Shown here: positions 27,768 to 36,921 of the stretch, in pieces
Position numbering within the stretch: position 1 is the first letter of the stretch
Layout of the letters: each line of letters opens with the position of its first letter
NCBI RefSeq assembly: GCF_016775475.1
Contig: NZ_JAEUXJ010000001.1
Coordinates: forward strand, 1 to 64,000
Length of the DNA stretch: 64,000 bases
Reading direction: 5' to 3'
Origin: Belnapia mucosa
GTDB taxonomy: Bacteria; Pseudomonadota; Alphaproteobacteria; Acetobacterales; Acetobacteraceae
Translations under genes and position numbers: made by a program
Notes under the pieces: model-generated
What the model saw: only the letters and a program-made list of their open reading frames with translations
Told to the model about the DNA's origin: nothing
Databases searched by the model: none

Positions 27768-29294
27768 ATGCCAAATGCCCGTATGCTCGCCGCCGGAAGC
27801 GTCCTGCTGGGCCTTGCCCTGATCCCGCCGCCGGCCCTGGCCCAGGATGCTGCCCGGATGGAGGCGATCGAGCGCCAGCTCCGCAGCCTCCAATCCGAGC
27901 TGGCCCGCCTGCGGCGCGAGGCGGCGACGGCCCGGCAGGAGGCCGAGCGGAGCCGCACCGAGGTGCGCGAGACCCAGCGCCGGCTGGACACCGCGCCGCC
28001 GCCCGCTGCCCTGGCCGCCGTGCCGCCCCCGGCCCCGCCGCCGGATACCGGCCGCGTCACCTTCCCGAACAACCGGCCGACCTTCACCTCGGCCGATGGG
28101 CGCTTCTCCGCCTCGCTCGGCGGCCAGTTCCAATACGATATCGGCGGCTACCTGCGCGACGCGCCGGGCAACCCGAACAACCGCGGCGTCCGCGACCTCG
28201 ACAGCTTCGGCCAGAACCTGCGGCGCGGCCGGCTGCTCTTCGGCTTCCGCTACGACGACTTCACCTTCAACATCACCCCCGATTTCGGCGGCTCCCCGGA
28301 CGGCTCGCCCACCCTCTACGAGGCGAATTTCAACTGGAACCCGATCCGGCCGCTGACCCTCACCCTCGGCTATTTCAAGCCCTGGGTGACGCTGCAGGAT
28401 TCGATGAGCTCGAACGACTTCCTGTTCCTCGAGCGGCCGAGCATCGTCGAGATCGCCCGCAACATCGCCGCCGGCGACGGCCGCTCCTCGCTCGGTGGGC
28501 GCTGGGCGGCGAACCGGTGGTTCGCCAGCGCCTATCTGACCGGCGCCAATTACGGCGGCAACAGCACCGCCCAGGGCATTCCGGACCAGACCGGCGGCGT
28601 CGCCCGCATCGCTGGCCGGCCCTATGCCGATCCGGATATCGATGTCCATCTCGGCCTGTCGGGCAACTACGCCTTCGACATCCGCCGCACCTCCACCGGC
28701 CAGACCCTGCAGCTCCGCGACCGGGCGGAGCTGCGGATCGACCAGTCGCGGCTGATCGATACCGGCAGCCTGCCGGCCGACCATGCCTATGCCTGGGGGC
28801 CGGAATTCGGCCTGCGCTGGCGGAATTTCCTGCTCCAGGGCGAATACATCCATATCGGGGTGGAGCAGGCCCGCGCCGGCGCTGCGCCGCGGCCCGATCT
28901 CGGCTTCGAGGGCGGCTATGTGGAAGGGAGCTGGGTGCTGACCGGGGAGCCGCGGCTCTATACCAGCAGCGCCGCCGCCTTCGCCCGGCCGAAGCCGGCG
29001 CATCCCTTCAGCTTGGCGGAAGGCGGCTGGGGTGCCTGGGAGGTGATGGCGCGCTACAGCGTGGCCGACCTGAACGACAAGGTGCGCCGCGGCCAAGCCC
29101 AGGCCACGACCGGTGGCGTCTTCGGGGGGCGGCAGGAGGTGGTGGGGCTCGGGCTGAGCTGGTACCCGAACAACCTCCTGCGCTTCATGCTCAACTGGGA
29201 CATCGTGAATGTCGACCGGCTGAACCCGGCTGGCACGACCCAGATCGGCCAGCGCTTCCATACCCTCGCGCTGAGGACGCAGCTCGCCTTCTAG
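27768..29294 (+). CDS. OprP/OprO-type (phosphate-selective-like) outer-membrane porin
   Basis: This 508-residue protein has a signal peptide (ending PPALAQ). A short coiled coil (about residues 22-65, MEAIERQLRSLQSELARLRR) and a Pro-rich linker follow, then a long beta-barrel starting SADGRFSASLGGQFQYD and ending with a terminal aromatic residue (LRTQLAF). Repeated amphipathic strands and blocks such as RRGRLLFGFRYDDFTFNITP and LTLTLGYFKPWVTLQDSMSS match the OprP/OprO porin family. Coiled-coil trimerisation is typical of relatives. The substrate may be phosphate or another anion and is not readable here. The stop overlaps the convergent small gene. Confidence 0.88.
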   Translation: MPNARMLAAGSVLLGLALIPPPALAQDAARMEAIERQLRSLQSELARLRREAATARQEAERSRTEVRETQRRLDTAPPPAALAAVPPPAPPPDTGRVTFPNNRPTFTSADGRFSASLGGQFQYDIGGYLRDAPGNPNNRGVRDLDSFGQNLRRGRLLFGFRYDDFTFNITPDFGGSPDGSPTLYEANFNWNPIRPLTLTLGYFKPWVTLQDSMSSNDFLFLERPSIVEIARNIAAGDGRSSLGGRWAANRWFASAYLTGANYGGNSTAQGIPDQTGGVARIAGRPYADPDIDVHLGLSGNYAFDIRRTSTGQTLQLRDRAELRIDQSRLIDTGSLPADHAYAWGPEFGLRWRNFLLQGEYIHIGVEQARAGAAPRPDLGFEGGYVEGSWVLTGEPRLYTSSAAAFARPKPAHPFSLAEGGWGAWEVMARYSVADLNDKVRRGQAQATTGGVFGGRQEVVGLGLSWYPNNLLRFMLNWDIVNVDRLNPAGTTQIGQRFHTLALRTQLAF

Positions 29295-29521
29295 CGCGCG
29301 GGCAGGAACCCGGCCGGGGCATGCGTGATCCGCGTCTCCCGGCTGCTGCGCTCCAGCAGCATCAGGCCGGCGATCAGCATCCCGCCGGCGCCGCAGGCGG
29401 CCCAGAAGGCCAGCATCGGCGGCAGGCGGCCGGGTGAGAGCGCATCCGATAGCAGCAGGGCCACGAGGGCGCAGATCACGGCCAGCGAGGCACCGATCAG
29501 GCTGCAGGCGATCCGTTGCAT
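29291..29521 (-). CDS. Small two-span inner-membrane protein, function unknown
   Basis: This 76-residue protein consists of two hydrophobic segments (about residues 5-26, LIGASLAVICALVALLLSD, and 38-56, LAFWAACGAGGMLIAGLML) with a short basic tail. ATG 29521 is chosen because GGAGAG lies 6 bases upstream; an ATG at 29542 lacks such a site. I recognise no family. The stop overlaps the porin stop on the opposite strand by 3 bases. Confidence 0.6.
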   Translation of the reverse strand: MQRIACSLIGASLAVICALVALLLSDALSPGRLPPMLAFWAACGAGGMLIAGLMLLERSSRETRITHAPAGFLPAR

Positions 29522-29697
29522 CTCAATCTCTCCAAGGCTCATGGGCCAGCGGCCCTTGCCCAGTCTTAAACACCCCGGGCTTGGCGGCTTCCGGTCAGCC
29601 GTAGGGCGATTTCGTGGCAGCGACTCGGCCGGGGACCGTTGCGCCGGACCCGCGGATGCAGGATCGTCCGCGCGACGCCATCCGGGAGTTGCACGCC

Positions 29698-30561
29698 TTG
29701 AGACACCCCCTGCTCGCCGCCCTGCTCGGAACCCTGCTGGCGGCGCCGGCCCTGGCCCAGACCACTGTCGGTGCCCCGGCCGGCAACCAGCCGCCGCTGC
29801 GCTGCGCGGTGGATGGCACCTACGCCCCGCATGCCTTCCCGAGCCTCCAGGGCGGCGTCCAGGGCTTCCAGATCGACCTCTTCGATGCGATCGCGAAGCG
29901 GCTCGGCCGGCAGCTGGTCATCGATTCCGCCAGCTTCTCCGGCCTGATCCCGGCTATGAATGCCGGGCGCTACGACTTCCTCTGCGCCCCGGTCACGGTC
30001 ACGCCGGAACGCGCCGCCAGCCTGCTCTTCACCGAGGGCTATATCTGGACCGAGCTGCAATTCGGCATCAAGCGCGGCACGCCTCCGATCCGCTCGGAGG
30101 AGGATCTGCGCGGCAAGGCGATCAGCGTGAACAAGGGCACGCCCTATGAGCAATGGGTGCGCAACAACGCGGAACGGCTGAACCTGACGCTGCTGGCCTT
30201 CGACAGCCAGCCGGATGCAGTGCAGGCGGTGATCCAGGGCCGCGCCTATGCCAACCTCGCGGGCAATACGGTGGTGAAGTATTCCGCCACCCGCACGCCG
30301 CAATTCATCGCCGATTTCGTGCTGCCCGGCACCCGCTTCCACTGGGCGACGCCGGTGCGGCAGGACAATGCGGCCATGCGCAACCAGCTCGAGGAGACGA
30401 TCGAGTGCCTCAAGAAGGACGGCACGATCGCCAAGCTGTCCGAGAAATGGTTCGGCGCGGCGCCGAAGGAGGATGATGCGGAGCGGGTGACCTTCCCGGG
30501 CTATGGCCCGCCCAACCTGCCCGGCTACGACCCGGCCCCGGTCCGCGCCAGCTGCGGCTGA
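29698..30561 (+). CDS. Polar amino-acid ABC transporter substrate-binding protein
   Basis: This 287-residue periplasmic protein starts at TTG 29698, with GGGAG 9 bases upstream. That start yields a clean signal peptide ([19 protein letters not shown]); upstream ATG and GTG choices give an atypical arginine-rich extension. It is an SBP_bac_3 family member: [55 protein letters not shown] and [19 protein letters not shown]. It captures a polar amino acid or similar ligand. The stop overlaps the ATPase start (TGATG), so this four-gene set is one operon. Confidence 0.92.
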   Translation: MRHPLLAALLGTLLAAPALAQTTVGAPAGNQPPLRCAVDGTYAPHAFPSLQGGVQGFQIDLFDAIAKRLGRQLVIDSASFSGLIPAMNAGRYDFLCAPVTVTPERAASLLFTEGYIWTELQFGIKRGTPPIRSEEDLRGKAISVNKGTPYEQWVRNNAERLNLTLLAFDSQPDAVQAVIQGRAYANLAGNTVVKYSATRTPQFIADFVLPGTRFHWATPVRQDNAAMRNQLEETIECLKKDGTIAKLSEKWFGAAPKEDDAERVTFPGYGPPNLPGYDPAPVRASCG

Positions 30562-31307
30562 TGCCCGGCCCCATCCTCGAGGCCCGCGGCCTGCACAAGC
30601 ATTTCGGCCACCTGCATGTGCTGAAGGGGGTCGACCTGCTGGTGCAGGAGAGGGAGCTGGTCTTCGTGATCGGCCCCAGCGGTTCCGGCAAATCGACCCT
30701 GCTGCGCTGCCTGAACCGGTTGGAGGAACCTTCCGCCGGCAGCATCACGGTGGACGGGATCGACCTGCTGGATCGCCGGACCGATATCAACAAGGCCCGG
30801 CAGCGGATCGGGATGGTGTTCCAGTCCTTCAACCTTTACCCGCATATGACCGCGCTCGGGAATGTGGCGCTGGCGCTGCGCAAGGTGCAGGGGCGGGGCC
30901 GGGCGGAGGCCGAGGCGCGGGCGCGGGAGGCGCTGGACCGTGTCCACTTGGCGGACCGCGCCGGCCATTACCCAGGCCAGCTTTCGGGCGGGCAGCAGCA
31001 GCGCGTCGCCATCGCCCGCGCCATCGCGCTGGAGCCACGGGTGATGCTGTTCGACGAGCCGACCTCGGCCCTCGATCCCGAACTGGTGGGCGGCGTGCTG
31101 GCGGCGATGCGGGAGCTGCGCGAGAGCGGCATGACCATGGTGGTCGTCAGCCATGAGATGGGCTTCGCCCGCGCCGCGGCCGACCGGGTGATCTTCATGG
31201 ATGGCGGGCGCATCGTCGAGCAGGGGCCGCCCGCCGCCATCTTCGGCGCGCCGCAGGAGGAGCGCACCCGCGCCTTCATCGGCCAGATCGAGCGTAACCA
31301 CGCGTGA
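30561..31307 (+). CDS. Polar amino-acid ABC transporter ATP-binding protein (GlnQ-like)
   Basis: This 248-residue cytoplasmic ATPase energises the neighbouring permeases. It carries Walker [10 protein letters not shown], the Q-loop in [12 protein letters not shown], signature LSGGQQQR, Walker [14 protein letters not shown] and the switch His in VVVSHEMGF. This pattern is characteristic of the GlnQ/HisP/AotP group. It overlaps the binding-protein stop upstream and the permease start (GTGA) downstream. Confidence 0.96.
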   Translation: MPGPILEARGLHKHFGHLHVLKGVDLLVQERELVFVIGPSGSGKSTLLRCLNRLEEPSAGSITVDGIDLLDRRTDINKARQRIGMVFQSFNLYPHMTALGNVALALRKVQGRGRAEAEARAREALDRVHLADRAGHYPGQLSGGQQQRVAIARAIALEPRVMLFDEPTSALDPELVGGVLAAMRELRESGMTMVVVSHEMGFARAAADRVIFMDGGRIVEQGPPAAIFGAPQEERTRAFIGQIERNHA

Positions 31308-31984
31308 GCAATTGGGACCGCTTCCTCGACAGCTTCTTCAATGCCCGGGTCGCGGCGGAATACCTGCCGAAGGTGATCGAGGGCTTCTGGCTGACCATCC
31401 TGCTGGCCGGCTGCATCATCCTGACCGGCCTCGCCGCCGGGCTGGCGCTGGCGGTGCTGCGGAGCCTCGGCATCCGCCCGCTCAACTGGCTGATCATCTT
31501 CGTGGTGGACCTGTTCCGGGCGCTGCCGCCGCTGGTGGTGATCGTGCTGCTCTATTTCGGCCTGCCGGCAGCGGGCCTCTCGATGTCGGGCTTCGCCGCC
31601 GCCTGGCTCTCCCTCTCGCTGGTGCTGATGGCCTTCGCCGAGGAGATCGTCTGGGCCGGCATCACCGCCGTGCCGCGCGGCCAGTGGGAGGCGGCGCGCT
31701 CCACCGGCCTCGGCTTCGCCCAGACGCTCGGCTGGGTGGTGCTGCCGCAAGCATTGCGGATGGTGGTGCCGCCACTGACCAACCGCACCATCGCCATCAC
31801 CAAGGGCACGGCGCTGGCGAGCGTGGTCGCGGTGCAGGAGATCCTGGGCGCCGCCCAGGCCGGCGTTTCCTTCAGCTTCAACCCGACACCGCTGACCCTC
31901 GGCGCGCTGGCCTATCTCGTCCTCTTCCTCCCTGTCGTGATCCTCGGCCGCTGGGTCGAGGCGCGTTTCGCCTGGAAGCGGTGA
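31304..31984 (+). CDS. Polar amino-acid ABC transporter permease (first of two)
   Basis: This is a 226-residue inner-membrane HisM/HisQ-type permease with about five hydrophobic segments. The EAA loop that docks on the ATPase reads [20 protein letters not shown]. It starts at GTG 31304, overlapping the ATPase stop. It is paired with the homologous permease 68 bases downstream, presumably as a heterodimer. Confidence 0.93.
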   Translation: MSNWDRFLDSFFNARVAAEYLPKVIEGFWLTILLAGCIILTGLAAGLALAVLRSLGIRPLNWLIIFVVDLFRALPPLVVIVLLYFGLPAAGLSMSGFAAAWLSLSLVLMAFAEEIVWAGITAVPRGQWEAARSTGLGFAQTLGWVVLPQALRMVVPPLTNRTIAITKGTALASVVAVQEILGAAQAGVSFSFNPTPLTLGALAYLVLFLPVVILGRWVEARFAWKR

Positions 31985-31986
31985 GC

Positions 31987-32043
31987 GCCATGCGGTCGCG
32001 GAGGCCCGCAGCGCAGCGAGGACCGGAGCGTGAATCGCATGGC
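31987..32043. repeat. Palindromic intergenic element between the two permease genes
   Basis: The 8-bp arms GCCATGCG (31987-31994) and CGCATGGC (32036-32043) are perfect inverted repeats bracketing a GC-rich core. An inner pair CGGTC/GACCG (31993-31997 and 32021-32025) could extend the structure. It occupies almost the whole gap, looks like a REP-type element and would fold in the operon mRNA. Confidence 0.45.
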
Positions 32044-32052
32044 CCTTAATCC

Positions 32053-32733
32053 ATGACCTTCGATGACTTCCTCCAGGCCTTCTTCTCCTGGGAGATCCTG
32101 GAGCAGGCCTGGCCGATCCTCTGGGCCGGCTTCCTCAATACGCTGGTGCTCTCGGCGGTCGTGGTGCCGCTCGGCTTCATCGGCGGCGTCATCCTGGCCC
32201 TGCTCTCGACCCTGCGCAGCCGCTGGGTGCGCTGGCCGCTGATCGCCTGGGTGGATCTCTTCCGGTCCCTGCCGCCGCTGGTGCTGCTGGTCTTCGTCTA
32301 TGCCGGCCTGCCCTTCGCGGGGCTGGAGGTCTCGCCGCTGACCGCCGTGGCGATCGGCTTCTTCCTCAATACCGGCGCCTATTACGGGGAGATCCTGCGG
32401 GCCGGGATCGAGAGCGTGCCGCATGGCCAGACGGAGGCGGCGCGTTCCACCGGCCTCACCGCCTTGCAGGCGCTCGGGCATGTGGTGCTGCCGCAGGCGG
32501 TCCGGAACGTGTTGCCGGACCTGATCTCCAACACGCTGGAAGTGGTGAAGCTCACCTCCATCGCCTCGGTCGTCGCGCTGCCGGAGCTGCTGTTCCAGGC
32601 CCGCCAGGCGCAGAGCGTGACCTACAACGCGACGCCGATCATGGCGGCGGCGGTGATCTACTTCGTGCTGCTCTGGCCGGTGGTGCGGCTGCTGAGCCGC
32701 CTGGAGAACCGGCAGATGGCGGGGCGGCGGTAG
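32053..32733 (+). CDS. Polar amino-acid ABC transporter permease (second of two)
   Basis: This 226-residue HisM/HisQ-type permease is homologous to its upstream neighbour. Its EAA loop reads [20 protein letters not shown]. It has about five membrane segments and a basic C-terminus (ENRQMAGRR). It completes an SBP-ATPase-permease-permease operon; ligand specificity is not predictable. It converges on the CopD-like gene 9 bases downstream. Confidence 0.93.
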   Translation: MTFDDFLQAFFSWEILEQAWPILWAGFLNTLVLSAVVVPLGFIGGVILALLSTLRSRWVRWPLIAWVDLFRSLPPLVLLVFVYAGLPFAGLEVSPLTAVAIGFFLNTGAYYGEILRAGIESVPHGQTEAARSTGLTALQALGHVVLPQAVRNVLPDLISNTLEVVKLTSIASVVALPELLFQARQAQSVTYNATPIMAAAVIYFVLLWPVVRLLSRLENRQMAGRR

Positions 32734-32742
32734 CGGCCCCGT

Positions 32743-33153
32743 TCAGAACGGCTTGGCGACGGCGAGCAGCGCAATCACGGCCAGCAGCAGGGCAACCGCC
32801 ACAGGCGTCCAGGCCAGGCCGTTGGGCGGCGGCCCGCCACCGAGGGCGAGGCGCCGGAGCCGGCCGGCCTGCATGCCATGCAGGCCGCTGAGCGCCACCA
32901 CGAGCAGCAGCTTGGCGGAGAGCCAGCCGGCCCCGAACCAGCCACCGCGCAGCGCCACGGCAATGCCGAGCGCCCAGAGGGCGAGCAGCGCCGGGCCGGT
33001 GACGCGCCCGTCCCAGCGGCGCAGCCCGGCCAGCAGCCCGGCATCGAGGGCACCGCGGCTCGCCGCCGCCACGGCAAGCGACTGGGCGAGCAGCCCGCCG
33101 GCGAAGAGGAGGACCGCCGCGACATGCAACGCCTTGAGCCAGACCTCCATCAC
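32743..33153 (-). CDS. CopD-like small integral membrane protein
   Basis: This 136-residue protein has four hydrophobic segments. The N-terminal LKALHVAAVLLFAGGLLAQ, with His at the start of helix 1, resembles the CopD / HemJ-like four-helix family. It lacks further diagnostic metal or haem ligands that I can identify, so copper transport should not be assumed. It is last in a four-gene leftward operon and overlaps the DUF3817 stop by ATGA. Confidence 0.6.
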   Translation of the reverse strand: MMEVWLKALHVAAVLLFAGGLLAQSLAVAAASRGALDAGLLAGLRRWDGRVTGPALLALWALGIAVALRGGWFGAGWLSAKLLLVVALSGLHGMQAGRLRRLALGGGPPPNGLAWTPVAVALLLAVIALLAVAKPF

Positions 33154-33497
33154 GCCGCATCCCGGATGGCAGCCACCGCCAGCTCCTTCCGCCGCAGCAG
33201 CCCGGTGCTGAGCAGGGCGCCAAAGGGCAGGAAGGCGGCGAGCACGAGGCGCAGCACCTCGCCCGCCCGCCAGGGCGTGCCCGAGACGGTCGCCACCAAG
33301 GTCCAGGCATAGGCGAGGAAGGCGAGGCCATGCACCGGGCCCATCACCCGGGTCGCCTCGGGGAGGCCGAAAAGGTGCTTGGCCGGCACGGCGACCAGCA
33401 GGAGGAGGAGAAGGGTCGTGCCCTCGACCAGGGCCGCCAGGCGCAGGCGGCGCAATTGCCGCAACTCCTCGACCTGCGCGTCTCGGTTGGCATTCAT
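33150..33497 (-). CDS. DUF3817 family membrane protein
   Basis: This 115-residue protein has three predicted membrane helices. Conserved family features are LRLAALVEGTTLLLLLLVAV, VPAKHLFGLP and MGPVHGLAFLAYAW (Glu in helix 1 and the HG motif). DUF3817 proteins are small inner-membrane proteins of unknown function, sometimes fused to transporters. ATG 33497 gives the usual length; longer starts would run into the regulator gene. It overlaps its downstream neighbour by ATGA. Confidence 0.75.
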   Translation of the reverse strand: MNANRDAQVEELRQLRRLRLAALVEGTTLLLLLLVAVPAKHLFGLPEATRVMGPVHGLAFLAYAWTLVATVSGTPWRAGEVLRLVLAAFLPFGALLSTGLLRRKELAVAAIRDAA

Positions 33498-33532
33498 GCC
33501 GTGGGATCCTGTCATCGGGGCCGGGGCTGTCA

Positions 33533-34480
33533 TCATGCGGTGCGCGCCAAGCGCCGGATGCTCTGGGGCGGATGGCCGAAGCGGCGGAGGAAGGCGCGCC
33601 GCATCCGCTCGGGGTCGAGGAACCCCACCTCGCGCGCGATCACCTCGATCGGCTCCGAGCCATCCTCGATCCGCTGCCGCGCCAGCTCGGCACGCAGGCG
33701 CTCGACAGCTCGGGCCGGCGTCTCGCCGGTCTCGGCCAGGAAGGCGCGGGTGAACTGACGGGGGCTGAGGCAGGCGATCGCGGCCAGCCGCTCGGCCGTT
33801 AGGGCCTCGTGCAGGTGCTCGCGCACGAAGCTCAGCACCGCGCGAATCCGTTCCGACCGGGGGTCCAGCTCCAGAAGGGTCGAGAATTGCGACTGGCCGC
33901 CCGGCCGGCGGTGATAGACGACCAGCATGCGGGCGGTGGCACGGGACAATTCCATGCCGAGATCCTCCTCGATCATGGCCAGGGCGAGGTCGATCCCGGC
34001 GGTGATGCCGGCCGAGGTCCAGATGGGGCCATCCTGGATGAAGATGCGGTCGCCATCGACCCTGATGCGGGGGAAGAGGCGCTGCAGCAGGGCGGCGAAT
34101 TCCCAATGGGTGGTGGCGCGCCTGCCATCCAGCAATCCGGCATTGGCCAGGGTGAAGGCGCCGGTGCAGACGCTGGCCGTGCGGCGGCTGCGGCCTGCCC
34201 CGGCGGCGACGATCCGCGCCTCCTCCGATTCGCCGGTGCTGCACTGGCCCTGGGCGCCACCCATCACCACCAGCGTGTCGAAGGGCAGGGCATCGGCCGG
34301 TTCGGACAGGACCTCCACGCCGGAGGAACTGGCGACGGGGCCGCCCCCGCGGGAGACGACGCGGAGCCGGTAGGGCTCGGCCCCCGCCAGCCGGCCGGCG
34401 ATCTGGAAGGCCGCCAGCGGGCCGCTGAGGTCGAGGAGCTGGAAGCCGGGATGGATCAGGAAGCGGATCTCCCGGCTCAT
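33533..34480 (-). CDS. GlxA family transcriptional regulator (DJ-1/PfpI + AraC HTH)
   Basis: This 315-residue regulator has an N-terminal class-I amidotransferase-like DJ-1/PfpI domain (residues 1-185, with VVMGGAQGQ and the nucleophile-position Cys in SVCTGAFTLANAGLLDG). A C-terminal AraC/XylS double helix-turn-helix follows (about 205-310: LAAIACLSPRQFTRAF, IEVIAREVGFLDPERMRR AF near the end). GlxA-type proteins regulate nearby catabolic or transport genes, usually as activators. Its ATG overlaps the MFS stop, so it likely controls its own operon; the inducer is unknown. Confidence 0.9.
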   Translation of the reverse strand: MSREIRFLIHPGFQLLDLSGPLAAFQIAGRLAGAEPYRLRVVSRGGGPVASSSGVEVLSEPADALPFDTLVVMGGAQGQCSTGESEEARIVAAGAGRSRRTASVCTGAFTLANAGLLDGRRATTHWEFAALLQRLFPRIRVDGDRIFIQDGPIWTSAGITAGIDLALAMIEEDLGMELSRATARMLVVYHRRPGGQSQFSTLLELDPRSERIRAVLSFVREHLHEALTAERLAAIACLSPRQFTRAFLAETGETPARAVERLRAELARQRIEDGSEPIEVIAREVGFLDPERMRRAFLRRFGHPPQSIRRLARTA

Positions 34481-35721
34481 GCCGCAGGCCTTTCCCGAGC
34501 CCCGCGCTCCGCCCGTACCCAGGCGAAGGTCATCGCGGCGGCAACAACCAGCAGCGGCAGGATGACGACATTCAGGGCTGCCCAGCCGAAGCCTTCCAGC
34601 ACCGGCCCGGCGGCCAGCGTCGCGGCGGCGGTGATCCCGTAGCGGATCAGCTCCGCCACGCCCTGGACCCGTGCCCGTTCGGACGGACGGTAGGAGGAGG
34701 CGAGGAGCGTGGTGCCGCCGACGAACATGAAATTCCAACCGATGCCGAGGCAGAACAGGGCCAGATAGAAGGCGACCAGGCTGGTGGAGGCCAGGGCGAT
34801 GAGGCCGCAGGCGGCGCTCAGCGCCATGCCGGTGAAGAGCACGGCCGGCATGCCGAAGCGCTTGATGAGGCGGCCGGCAAAGAAGGACGGCGCATACATG
34901 CCGACCAGGTGCCACTGGATGATGTTCGCGCCATCGTCGATGGAATGGTGGCAGGCGACGGCGGCGAGCGGCGCTGCGGTCATGACGAACATCATCACGG
35001 CGCCGCCGATGACGTTGTTGGCGAGCGCCGCCAGCGAGATCGGCTGGCGGAAGACCAGGATCAGGCTGCGGGCCGGCGCTGCGGCCGCATCCCCGGCGGC
35101 GCCCGGCGCATCCATGTCGCGGTAGCCCAGGGCCAGCAGGGCCACCGAGGCGAGGCCGAGGACGAAGACCATGAGGTAGGAGCCGGCGAAGAGGACCGGG
35201 AAGAGGTCCTTGCTCCAGGCTGCGAGGGCCGGGCCGAGGATGGCGGCGATCACCCCGCCGGCGAGCACCATCGAGACCGCCCGGGCCTTCTGCTCACCCT
35301 CCACCGAATCCGCGGCGGCCAGGCGGTAATATTGGGCGAAGGCCTGGAAGACGCCGACGGCGGCCGTGCCCAGGCAGAACAGCCAGAAATCGTCATGCAG
35401 GATGGACCAGACGGAAACCAGCCCGCCCAGGGCGCAGGTGGCGGCGCCGATGACGAAGCCCCAGCGCCGGCCGATCCGCTGCATCAGGAGCGAGGCGAAG
35501 AGGGTGGCGACGGCCCCCGCCACGGTGATCAGCGCAAAGGGCAGGGTCGCCAGCGATTTGTCGGGGGCAAGCTGGTAGCCGGTCAGGCCGGTCAGCGTCA
35601 GGTCGATGGACAGGGCCGCGGTGAAAAGCCCCTGTGCCACGGCCAGGACCACGGCGTTCGACCGGCCCGCCGCTGCCATCCCGGGCTGCGGGGCTGCGTC
35701 TGTGGCGGTGCTGGCTGGCAT
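34477..35721 (-). CDS. MFS transporter
   Basis: This 414-residue polytopic protein of about 12 segments shows the MFS loop 2-3 signature in LLMQRIGRRWGFVIGA and a short central loop (around DMDAPGAAGDAAAAP). ATG 35721 is preferred because GGAG lies 9 bases upstream; ATG 35736 has no ribosome site. It is the first gene of a leftward operon with the GlxA-type regulator, DUF3817 and CopD-like genes, and its stop overlaps the regulator start by ATGA. The substrate is unknown. Confidence 0.88.
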   Translation of the reverse strand: MPASTATDAAPQPGMAAAGRSNAVVLAVAQGLFTAALSIDLTLTGLTGYQLAPDKSLATLPFALITVAGAVATLFASLLMQRIGRRWGFVIGAATCALGGLVSVWSILHDDFWLFCLGTAAVGVFQAFAQYYRLAAADSVEGEQKARAVSMVLAGGVIAAILGPALAAWSKDLFPVLFAGSYLMVFVLGLASVALLALGYRDMDAPGAAGDAAAAPARSLILVFRQPISLAALANNVIGGAVMMFVMTAAPLAAVACHHSIDDGANIIQWHLVGMYAPSFFAGRLIKRFGMPAVLFTGMALSAACGLIALASTSLVAFYLALFCLGIGWNFMFVGGTTLLASSYRPSERARVQGVAELIRYGITAAATLAAGPVLEGFGWAALNVVILPLLVVAAAMTFAWVRAERGARERPAA

Positions 35722-35819
35722 CGGCGTCGTCTCCATCGGCCCGGCACCGGGTTCTCGCCCGGATCGGGTCGTGGCGAAATGACGCAGATCCCTCCTTTTC
35801 CGCCATGCCGCCGCGGCGG

Positions 35820-36905
35820 TTAGCCGGCCAGCTCCGGATAGAGGTCCCGCAGCCCCGCCTCGCTCGCCTCGCAGCGGCCGCGTTCGGTGATCAGCCCGGT
35901 CACCAGCCGCGCCGGCGTCACGTCGAAGGCGGGGTTGGCGGCGGCGCTGCCCTCGGCCACCACCCGCACCGTCTCGATCCGGCCATCGGCGGTGCGGCCC
36001 GTCAGCTCCGTCACCTCCGCCTCGCCGCGCTCCTCGATCGGGATCTCGGCGACGCCGTCACGGACGCGCCAGTCGAGGGTCGAATGCGGCAGCGCCACCC
36101 AGAAGGGCACGCCGTTGTCCCGCGCCGCCAGCGCCTTCAGATAGGTGCCGATCTTGTTCGCCACATCGCCCTGGCGCGTCACCCGGTCGGTGCCGACGAT
36201 GCAGAGATCGACCTCGCCATGCTGCATCAGATGGCCGCCGGCATTGTCGGCGATGACGGTGTGCTTCACGCCATGCGCGCCGAGCTCGAAGGCGGTCAGC
36301 GCCGCGCCCTGGTTGCGTGGCCGGGTCTCGTCCACCCAGACATGCACGTCATGCCCGGCATCATGCGCCATATAGATCGGCGCCAGCGCGGTGCCCCAAT
36401 CGACGGTGGCCAGCCAGCCGGCATTGCAATGGGTCAGCACATTGACCTTGCCCTTCCGCGCCGCGATCTCGGCCAGCAGCGGCAGGCCGTTCTCGCCGAT
36501 CCGGCGGCAGGTCTCGGCATCGTCATCGGCGATCGCTGCCGCCTCCTCATAGGCCGCGGCGGCGCGGGCCTCGATGGGCAGGTTGTGCAGCCGCGCCCGC
36601 TGGCGGTCGAGCGCCCAGCGCAGGTTGATCGCGGTCGGGCGGGTGGCGTTGAGCGCCGGCAGCACCCGGTCGAGGCTGCCCGGATCGGCCCGCATGGCCA
36701 GCGCCACGCCATAGGCGGCAACGGCCCCGATCAGCGGCGCGCCCCGCACCTGCATGGTCTTGATGGCCCGCGCCGCCTCCTCCCAATTTGCCAGGCGCAG
36801 GATCTCGACCGCCCAGGGGAGCCGGGTCTGGTCGAAGATGCGGACGGACCAGCCATCCTCGGGGTCCACCCAGACGCTGCGATAGGGGGTGCCGTTGATC
36901 TTCAT
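35820..36905 (-). CDS. mtnA: S-methyl-5-thioribose-1-phosphate isomerase
   Basis: This 361-residue enzyme of methionine salvage converts methylthioribose-1-phosphate to methylthioribulose-1-phosphate. eIF2B-like family blocks are present: IKTMQVRGAPLIGAVAAYG, LTHCNAGWLATVDWGTALAP, VWVDETRPRNQGAALTAFEL and DLCIVGTDRVTRQGDVANKIGT (split by family gaps). The catalytic Cys is in THCNAG and the Asp in GTDRV. ATG 36905 has AAGGGA upstream. No other salvage gene is adjacent. It follows the toxin gene by 16 bases in the same direction, so may share its transcript. Confidence 0.95.
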   Translation of the reverse strand: MKINGTPYRSVWVDPEDGWSVRIFDQTRLPWAVEILRLANWEEAARAIKTMQVRGAPLIGAVAAYGVALAMRADPGSLDRVLPALNATRPTAINLRWALDRQRARLHNLPIEARAAAAYEEAAAIADDDAETCRRIGENGLPLLAEIAARKGKVNVLTHCNAGWLATVDWGTALAPIYMAHDAGHDVHVWVDETRPRNQGAALTAFELGAHGVKHTVIADNAGGHLMQHGEVDLCIVGTDRVTRQGDVANKIGTYLKALAARDNGVPFWVALPHSTLDWRVRDGVAEIPIEERGEAEVTELTGRTADGRIETVRVVAEGSAAANPAFDVTPARLVTGLITERGRCEASEAGLRDLYPELAG

Positions 36906-36921
36906 GGCGGTCCCTTGGGGC

